DNA of 17,312 nt from UBA8518 sp041659585 (GTDB lineage Bacteria; Patescibacteriota; Minisyncoccia; Moranbacterales; UBA2206): assembly GCA_041659585.1 (NCBI GenBank), contig JBAZXY010000015.1:1-17312 (forward strand). Direction: 5' to 3'. The first letter of the stretch is position 1. Each line of letters starts with the position of its first letter. The notes below the pieces were generated by a model, which saw only the letters and a program-made list of their open reading frames with translations, had not been told where the DNA came from and ran no database searches. Position numbers and translations under genes: made by a program. Of this stretch, positions 12,566-17,312 are shown piece by piece.

Positions 12566-12673
12566 ATTTATTATGTCATCCTCCTGGCTTGCATCAGCTG
12601 CCTTCTCTATATCTGGAAGGGGAGTTGGTTGCGACAACGATTTATAGCGGTCGCGAACAAATTCAGAAAGTGA
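12566..12673 (+). pseudogene. Tail copy 5: shortest remnant
   Basis: Three bases after the RhuM fragment stop, a frame reads VILLACISCLLYIWKGSWLR, then QRFIAVANKFRK and TGA at 12671-12673. It matches the last membrane helix and basic end of the other tails (TTLLACLAYLLYIWKGSWL in tail 3). Only ~34 codons remain and there is no hairpin at its end. It has diverged most, so it may be the oldest copy. Confidence 0.75.
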
Positions 12674-12721
12674 GGTTGGGACAAAATGTCACGCTTTGAA
12701 AACAAGGACACGGGAGCATCG

Positions 12722-12777
12722 TTGACAAGATCTATGGAATAGTGTAAACTATAGGTAAGAATAAATCATACCTTTAG
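12722..12777 (+). promoter_or_regulatory. Promoter and inverted-repeat operator of the abiE operon
   Basis: TTGACA (12722-12727), a 17-bp spacer and TAAACT (12745-12750), about 40 bases before the ATG at 12791. The inverted repeat CTATAGGTA (12749-12757) and TACCTTTAG (12769-12777), with 8 of 9 positions complementary and centres 20 bp apart, begins within the -10 box. AbiEi proteins are known to repress their own operon by binding inverted repeats, so this is the likely site. Confidence 0.7.
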
Positions 12778-12790
12778 ACGATAAAATACT

Positions 12791-13369
12791 ATGGATGGAT
12801 TTTTACTAAAAATATATAGTGCTACGCAAACAGTCTTTACTAGTCGGGAAATTGCCATGCTTACCGGTGAGAAGAAGGCAGATAATCTCAAGGCAAAGCT
12901 TTCCTACTATGTGAAGCAAGGGGATTTGGTGCGTCTGCGCAGAGGTCTTTTCGCTCGCAATCAGAAATTTGATGTCAAAGAGTGTGCAGTGCGAATTTGC
13001 ACCCCGGCCTATATCAGTCTAGAAACAGTGCTGGCTGAAGAGGGGGTTATTTTTCAATATTATGCTTCAATTTTTGTCACCAGCTATCTTTCGCGAGATA
13101 TTGTTTGTGCGCAATCCCTGATTTCCTATAAGAAAATAAAAGACGAAATCCTCTTGAATCAAAAAGGCTTGGTGAATAAAGGGACCTATTTGCAAGCTAC
13201 GAAGGAGCGGGCATTCCTGGACCGATTATATCTGAGCGGAGATTATCATTTTGATAATCTGCAGAGCATGGATTGGGAGAAGTGTTTTGAATTGGTGACT
13301 ATCTATGGAAAAAAATCATTGACCCAAAAACTTAACCAATATTATAAAAAATATGCTCAACAAAAATAA
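12791..13369 (+). CDS. abiEi: AbiEi-family antitoxin/transcriptional repressor
   Basis: This 192-residue protein fits the AbiEi antitoxin family: an N-terminal winged helix (residues about 3-57; FTSREIAMLTG, then LSYYVKQGDLVRLRRGLFAR as recognition helix and wing), then the conserved PAYISLETVLAEEGVI (about 75-90), and a C-terminal domain with TKERAFLDRLYLSGDY. In type IV toxin-antitoxin systems AbiEi counteracts AbiEii without stable binding and represses the operon. The gene overlaps the following toxin gene by 17 bases, as usual. An inverted repeat overlapping its promoter is the probable operator. Confidence 0.88.
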   Translation: MDGFLLKIYSATQTVFTSREIAMLTGEKKADNLKAKLSYYVKQGDLVRLRRGLFARNQKFDVKECAVRICTPAYISLETVLAEEGVIFQYYASIFVTSYLSRDIVCAQSLISYKKIKDEILLNQKGLVNKGTYLQATKERAFLDRLYLSGDYHFDNLQSMDWEKCFELVTIYGKKSLTQKLNQYYKKYAQQK

Positions 13370-14051
13370 GCACAAACTAGTGATGACCCAGATTGTTAAG
13401 GATATTTATGCGGATATTTCAATTTCATCCCTTCTGGGATTCAAGGGGGGCACAGCAGCCTATTTTTTCTATGCGTTGCCGAGATTTTCCGTGGATCTTG
13501 ATTTTGACCTATTGGAAGATTCAGATGAGAATAGGAGTTTGGTATTTGAAAAAATAGAAAAGATTTTGCTGAAGTATGGAGAGATAAAAGATAGTCAGAA
13601 AAAGTTTTCCACTATATTTTTCGCTCTCTCCTATGGGGCAGGGGAGCATCAAATAAAGGTGGAAGTGAATACCCGAAAAACAGGAGCGCACTATGGCATG
13701 CAAAGTTACTTCGGTATTCCGGTGCTTGTGGTTACAAAAGCTTCTATGTTTGCTGGAAAACTGATGGCGTTGACCGGCAGAAAGATTTTCGCCGCGCGTG
13801 ATTTATATGATACCTATTTTTTCTTGAAGCAAGGTTGGGATATGGAAAGAGATGTTTTTGTGGCCTATGGCGAAAAGTCTGTTAAGGACTATTTAGGCAA
13901 ATGCATTACACTGGTGGAGAATGTTCCGACTAATAAAATGTTAGTTGGATTAGGTGAGTTGGTCGATGAAAAAGAAAAAACCTTTGTGCGTAATAAACTC
14001 AAGGAAGAGGTTCTGTTTTTGTTGAAAGTTTACCGGGACAATGAAAAATAA
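13353..14051 (+). CDS. abiEii: AbiEii/AbiGii-family nucleotidyltransferase toxin
   Basis: This 232-residue protein has the family signature GFKGGTAAYFFY (29-40) followed by RFSVDLDFDL (44-53) with the metal-binding Asp pair, then KVEVNTR (102-108), the lysines of KASMFAGK (129-136) and ARDLYDTYFFL (148-158). AbiEii toxins are nucleotidyltransferases; related enzymes block tRNA by adding nucleotides to the 3' end, and the pair can give abortive phage resistance. All catalytic positions I can see are present, so it is probably active. The start overlaps the antitoxin 3' end by 17 bases, giving coupled translation. It closes the accessory island; the next gene begins 31 bases later. Confidence 0.88.
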   Translation: MLNKNKHKLVMTQIVKDIYADISISSLLGFKGGTAAYFFYALPRFSVDLDFDLLEDSDENRSLVFEKIEKILLKYGEIKDSQKKFSTIFFALSYGAGEHQIKVEVNTRKTGAHYGMQSYFGIPVLVVTKASMFAGKLMALTGRKIFAARDLYDTYFFLKQGWDMERDVFVAYGEKSVKDYLGKCITLVENVPTNKMLVGLGELVDEKEKTFVRNKLKEEVLFLLKVYRDNEK

Positions 14052-14082
14052 TTTTCTTAATAGAGCTGGAGTATAAAGCATT

Positions 14083-15702
14083 ATGGAACAATTTTTGAAA
14101 AAATATTACAGCGCTATTTTTTTCGCAGTGGCGCTGCTGCTGCTTAGCCCAACTTTGCAAGGCGGCTACATTTTTCTGCTGGATTGGACCGTGACTCCTG
14201 TGGTCACTTGGGCGGACATCCGGTGGGGAAGTGATCCCGTGACCACGATCGGGGTGCGCTTGGCGTCGATGTTGATTTCTTTCGCCGTGTGGCAACGCTT
14301 GTTCCTGCTGGGGATTGTTTTCTTGTTGGGTTTGGCGGGATTTCGCTTGGCGAGGCGCACGGGCAACGTCTATGCGCAATATTTCGCCGGCTTGCTGTTG
14401 ATTTTCAATCCTTTTATCTATGCGCGCTTGGCGGAACAACCCGGCATTGCGGCGGGCAGCGCCGCTTTGTTCTGGTCGGCCGTCTATCTGTTGGAATATT
14501 TGGAAGAAGTGCGAATGAAGAAATTGTTTTGGGCGGCTGGCTGCGCCGGTCTGGCGGTGGCTTTTTTTCCGCACAGTCTTTTCTTGGTCGCGTTGCTCGT
14601 GTCGGTGCTGTTGCTGTTTGATTATGGGCGCCGGCGAAACTTGCTGTTTTTAGGAAAAAGTTTTTTCATGCTCGGCGCAGGAGTGTTGCTCCTGAATGCC
14701 AATTGGATGGCTGGTTCTTTCTTGAGTCAAAACACTTCTCGTGCTCTCGCAGTCGCCGGTTTTACCGCTCAAGATGCGCAAGCCTTTGCCACCCGCGCCA
14801 TCGGCGGTGATTCGGTCTATTTCACTGTCTTGGCTTTGCAGGGCTATTGGGGAGAATATCAAGACCGCTTTATCTCGGTGGAAGACAATCCTTTGTGGGA
14901 AGTGGCTTTCTTGCTGATACTGCTCTTGGCCGGTTGGGGTATTGGGAAGACGTGGAAAAAAAGTTTACCCACTCGCGCTTTGGTGGTGGTGTTCGGATTG
15001 GCTTGGATGCTGGCAATTGGGGTGACTTCACCCATTTTTGCGCCAGTAAGTCTGTGGCTCTATGACCACGTGCCGTTCTATCTGGGCTTGCGCGAGCCGC
15101 AAAAATGGGTGGCGCTGCTGGTGCTGGCCTATGCCTATTGGGGGAGTTGGGGAGTGAAATATTTGTTAGCTTGGAAAGGCAGTGCTAATCATCGAAAAAT
15201 AGTAGGAATTTTTTGTATAGCTTTGCCAGTCGTTTTTTCTTTCTCGATGTTGTCTGGTTTGCATGCGCATTTGACGCCGCACCAGTTTCCGGCAGAGTGG
15301 CAGGCAGCGAAAAACTATTTGATAGCCAATCCCATCTCGGGAAAAATTTTGTTTTTGCCGTGGCATCAATATGCCCAGTTGGATTTCGCCGACAAGAATG
15401 TGGTGGTGCCGGCGCAAGCTTTTTTTGGACCTCAAATAGTGCAAGGCAACAACACCGAATTTGGCGAGGTCTATTCCCATGCGCTGGACGCATCCACTTT
15501 GACGATTGAAAAATATGTTAGCAGAAAAGATTATCCGGCGCAAAATATTCCGCGTGCTGATTTTTCCAAAGACATGCAATCATTGGGCATTGACCGTGTG
15601 CTGCTGGCCAAAACGGAAGACTGGCAAGACTACGCCTGGCTTGATAGAATAGGCATAGAAAAAGTTTTAGAAAATGATAAGCTGATTATCTATAAATTAT
15701 AA
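14083..15702 (+). CDS. GC-rich GT-C/YfhO-like multi-membrane protein
   Basis: This 539-residue protein has a first helix (residues 11-31), then FLLDWTVTPV with Asp34 at the start of the outer loop, at least nine further hydrophobic segments to about residue 395, and a soluble end. FNPFIYARLAEQPG (108-121) and LGLREPQKW (334-342) match the positions of FNPISQYF and FRDFKDK in the 742-residue protein, so the two are distant relatives. GT-C enzymes place the catalytic acid in the first outer loop and use lipid-phosphate sugars; the substrate here is unknown. It lacks the ~200-residue extension and final helix that the tails represent. Codon use is clearly GC-richer than that of the 2990-8360 block and similar to the tails. 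The next gene starts one base after its stop. Confidence 0.78.
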   Translation: MEQFLKKYYSAIFFAVALLLLSPTLQGGYIFLLDWTVTPVVTWADIRWGSDPVTTIGVRLASMLISFAVWQRLFLLGIVFLLGLAGFRLARRTGNVYAQYFAGLLLIFNPFIYARLAEQPGIAAGSAALFWSAVYLLEYLEEVRMKKLFWAAGCAGLAVAFFPHSLFLVALLVSVLLLFDYGRRRNLLFLGKSFFMLGAGVLLLNANWMAGSFLSQNTSRALAVAGFTAQDAQAFATRAIGGDSVYFTVLALQGYWGEYQDRFISVEDNPLWEVAFLLILLLAGWGIGKTWKKSLPTRALVVVFGLAWMLAIGVTSPIFAPVSLWLYDHVPFYLGLREPQKWVALLVLAYAYWGSWGVKYLLAWKGSANHRKIVGIFCIALPVVFSFSMLSGLHAHLTPHQFPAEWQAAKNYLIANPISGKILFLPWHQYAQLDFADKNVVVPAQAFFGPQIVQGNNTEFGEVYSHALDASTLTIEKYVSRKDYPAQNIPRADFSKDMQSLGIDRVLLAKTEDWQDYAWLDRIGIEKVLENDKLIIYKL

Positions 15703-15703
15703 A

Positions 15704-16621
15704 ATGAACAGGATAGATTTAAAAATAAAATGGCTGCAATTGCATCTGCTCCGCTTGCAATTTGCAAAAAGGCTGAAGCGGGCGTGGACACGAAATCCTC
15801 GATTGCGCAGGTGGCTGGCTGCATGTTGGGTGGCGGGTGTTTTTCTGGCCCAGCAAAACTTTGATTTTACGCTCCTTGGCACGCTGATTTTGCTCTATTT
15901 CGGTCTGTCTTTGGTATGGCGGATTTCCAGTCGCATTTCTGCGGCGCTGGCGTTGGTTTTTTTGGCGAGTTGTCCGGTGCTTCTGATGCTGGGACAGGAC
16001 GCCCTGGCGGAAACCATGGCCGTGCAAGCCTACTATCTGCTCGTGGTGACCGTGGTGCTGCAACTGGTGGAATTGAAGCAGGGCACAGCAGTGGGACAAG
16101 GGGAGCAAGTTGTGTGGAAAAAGATGCTTGCAGGAAAGAATTGGTTGGGAGAAAAAATGCCGCAAATGGAGCGGATGATTCTAGAGAGGATAAATGGGAT
16201 GGGAAAATTGCTTGGAAAAAAAGAACGGCCATTGGCTTCCAAAGCAAATTCCCACAAGGCTCCTGAGAAAAAAATAACCCAGCCGCAGAAAAAGAAAATA
16301 GCCTATATTTTGTTAGGAGCTTTTTTGCTGTTGGAAATGCTGGTGGTGTTTTTTTCTTGGTCAGTAATTACGGGCGTCTTTTGCTATCTCTGGGTATTGG
16401 CCACGCTCTTTCCGAAACAAATGTGGAAAGTTTTGTTCATTCTTGGAATTATTTTGGCAATACTTTCCATAGCTGCTCTAGCATCGGCGCAAAAAGAATG
16501 GATGAGCACTTTTTATGTTTGGTTACTAGGAGTGCTGGGGTTACTTGCTTGGACGGCAGCAGCACAGCTTTTCAGGCAAAGGGATAAAAAAAGATGGCTT
16601 GACTTATTTAATAAAAAATGA
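15704..16621 (+). CDS. Membrane protein of unknown function
   Basis: The 305-residue product starts with a basic segment (about 1-38), then hydrophobic helices near 39-55, 57-72, 80-97 and 105-122. A hydrophilic, lysine-rich loop (about 124-198) follows, then helices near 200-218, 222-236, 243-263 and 268-287, and a basic end. No family is recognised. It begins one base after the GT-C-like gene and is probably co-transcribed with it, so a role in glycan transfer or export is possible. The GC-rich style drops at its 3' end, where a promoter for the next gene is embedded. Confidence 0.75.
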   Translation: MNRIDLKIKWLQLHLLRLQFAKRLKRAWTRNPRLRRWLAACWVAGVFLAQQNFDFTLLGTLILLYFGLSLVWRISSRISAALALVFLASCPVLLMLGQDALAETMAVQAYYLLVVTVVLQLVELKQGTAVGQGEQVVWKKMLAGKNWLGEKMPQMERMILERINGMGKLLGKKERPLASKANSHKAPEKKITQPQKKKIAYILLGAFLLLEMLVVFFSWSVITGVFCYLWVLATLFPKQMWKVLFILGIILAILSIAALASAQKEWMSTFYVWLLGVLGLLAWTAAAQLFRQRDKKRWLDLFNKK

Positions 16622-16627
16622 TACACT
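16599..16627 (+). promoter_or_regulatory. Promoter of the secreted-protein gene
   Basis: TTGACT (16599-16604), a 17-bp spacer and TACACT (16622-16627). It lies over the last codons of the preceding gene. The leader holds a small hairpin, TAATAGA (16635-16641) with TCTATTA (16649-16655), without a T-run, so it is not clearly a terminator. Confidence 0.65.
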
Positions 16628-16689
16628 AAATAGGTAATAGATGGAGTGTCTATTATTTAATAAAAAAACCTTTATTTAAAAGAAAATAT

Positions 16690-17052
16690 ATGAAAAAAAT
16701 TCTAACCATCTCTGTAATTAGTCTTCTTGGGGTTGCATTGACAACTTCAGCCGCCTTAGCTAGCTATGGAAAGAACGGTAAATTAGCTGGCTATGTGAAG
16801 GAATACCAAACATTGATTCCTTTGGCAAAATCTAAGGTGAAGCTCTATAACAAGAGCGGTAATTTGAAAGATACTGATACCACTAGCAAAAAAGGAAAAT
16901 ATTCTTTTTCTGATTTGAAGGAAGGTACCTACCGAGTGAAAGCCAAGGCTGATGGATATCGTAATCCGAAAGATTTCAAGAAAGATTATGTTTCTAAAAC
17001 TGTGAAGGTGAAGGGTAGCGACAGAAAAAACCTATACTTACAAAAAATATAA
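16690..17052 (+). CDS. Small secreted protein with carboxypeptidase-regulatory-like beta-sandwich
   Basis: This 120-residue protein begins with a clear signal peptide (MKKILTISVISLLGVALTTS) with a likely cleavage after Ala22-Leu23-Ala24. The rest, GYVKEY...IPLAKSKVKLYNKSG, DTDTTSKKGKYSFSDLKEGT, then YRVKAKADGY, is the repeat pattern of carboxypeptidase-regulatory-like or Cna-B-type domains: a seven-strand sandwich, with a G-x-Y-x-F-x-x-L-x-x-G-x-Y core. The mature protein is strongly basic. Such domains mediate binding or act as stalks on the cell surface. It is monocistronic, with its own promoter and a terminator directly after it. The partner is unknown. Confidence 0.85.
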   Translation: MKKILTISVISLLGVALTTSAALASYGKNGKLAGYVKEYQTLIPLAKSKVKLYNKSGNLKDTDTTSKKGKYSFSDLKEGTYRVKAKADGYRNPKDFKKDYVSKTVKVKGSDRKNLYLQKI

Positions 17053-17068
17053 GTCCCACTATATAAGA

Positions 17069-17101
17069 AAATATCCTGCTTAGGTAGGATATTTTTTGTT
17101 T
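17069..17101 (+). terminator. Intrinsic terminator after the secreted-protein gene
   Basis: AAATATCCT (17069-17077) pairs with AGGATATTT (17086-17094) across an 8-base loop, followed by TTT-GTTTT. It lies 17 bases after the stop codon. Confidence 0.85.
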
Positions 17102-17128
17102 TACGGAGAGGTAAAAATAGCTTATACT
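17100..17128 (+). promoter_or_regulatory. Promoter of the last, partial gene
   Basis: TTTACG (17100-17105), a 17-bp spacer and TATACT (17123-17128). The ATG at 17135 is six bases after the -10 box, so the mRNA would be leaderless or nearly so. Confidence 0.55.
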
Positions 17129-17134
17129 AAAAAT

Positions 17135-17312
17135 ATGATTGATTTTAAAAAAATCCACATTAAAGATGAATATATCTTTCTTTCTCTGGGAGCTGCCATC
17201 ATAGCTATCGGTGTTTTTGGCTTGAGTGACTATTCTTTTAAGCAAGTGGCACAAGAAGATAAGGTGGATACATTTGAAGAATCCATCCCGTTGCAGTGCG
17301 AACAAGGGAGCT
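17135..17312 (+). CDS. N-terminus of a membrane-anchored protein (cut by window end)
   Basis: The frame is open for 59 codons to the window edge. After a short charged start (MIDFKKIHIKDEY) there is one hydrophobic segment, IFLSLGAAIIAIGVFGLSDY (about 14-33), followed by a polar acidic stretch. This is the profile of a single-pass type II anchored protein whose main domain lies beyond the window. The family cannot be named. Confidence 0.65.
   Translation, partial: MIDFKKIHIKDEYIFLSLGAAIIAIGVFGLSDYSFKQVAQEDKVDTFEESIPLQCEQGS

Noticed and set aside
13999..16257. Long open frames on the reverse strand opposite 14-16.2 kb
   Set aside because: They mirror GC-rich coding sequence on the + strand, are rich in Arg/Gln/His/Pro as shadow frames are, and show no family motif.
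1..17312. tRNA or rRNA genes
   Set aside because: No cloverleaf-like segment with a TTC-A loop and CCA-type end, and no conserved rRNA stretch, was seen on either strand by eye.

Overview
The window looks like a piece of a Candidate Phyla Radiation (Patescibacteria) chromosome, perhaps near the Moranbacteria-like lineages. This is an inference from the gene set (several SAM methyltransferases, glycosyltransferases, YfhO/GT-C-like membrane proteins, many toxin-antitoxin-like genes), the weak or absent Shine-Dalgarno sites and the near-leaderless promoters. TGA and TAG both behave as stops. All genes lie on the + strand.

Layout. (1) 1-2167: accessory block with a winged-helix/MNT nucleotidyltransferase protein under a palindromic operator, a decayed 400-bp spacer with two separate 3 x 11-bp repeats, and a Fic gene flanked by two copies of the same short protein 3' end. 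(2) 2160-8487: envelope polysaccharide/glycan locus: GT2 glycosyltransferase, two methyltransferases, GT4 glycosyltransferase, a third methyltransferase, and a 742-residue multi-membrane GT-C/YfhO-like protein. From about 2990 to 8360 it is strikingly AT-rich and tightly packed. The last ~40 codons of the 742-residue gene switch abruptly to GC-richer sequence. (3) 8467-12673: the unusual part. The 3' end ('tail') of the 742-residue gene recurs four more times as headless copies (8491-8805, 10657-10857, 11677-12093, 12566-12673). Between them lie accessory genes: an AAA ATPase with a PD-(D/E)xK-like C-terminus, an unknown 209-residue protein, and a deleted RhuM gene; AbiE follows the last tail. 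A perfect 10-bp-stem palindrome that encodes the last residues and stop codon of the tails is repeated at their ends and in the spacers. A promoter with a 19-bp operator overlapping its -10 box stands in front of three of the cargo positions in identical geometry. (4) 12722-14051: an AbiEi/AbiEii pair with its own operator. (5) 14083-16621: a second, GC-richer GT-C-like membrane protein and a 305-residue membrane protein. (6) 16599-17312: a small secreted beta-sandwich protein with its own promoter and terminator, then the start of a membrane-anchored protein cut by the window end.

How it may fit together: regions 2 and 5 probably belong to one surface-glycan locus. The tails resemble region 5 in base composition, not the AT-rich genes they follow. 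The AT-rich block therefore looks like an allele swapped in by recombination inside conserved gene ends. The repeated tails look like leftovers of successive insertions, each bringing one toxin/defence-like gene and leaving or restoring a copy of the target gene's 3' end. The Fic gene, also sitting between two copies of a protein 3' end, shows the same pattern on a smaller scale. The mechanism is inference; the repeats, junctions and promoter geometry are read directly from the sequence.
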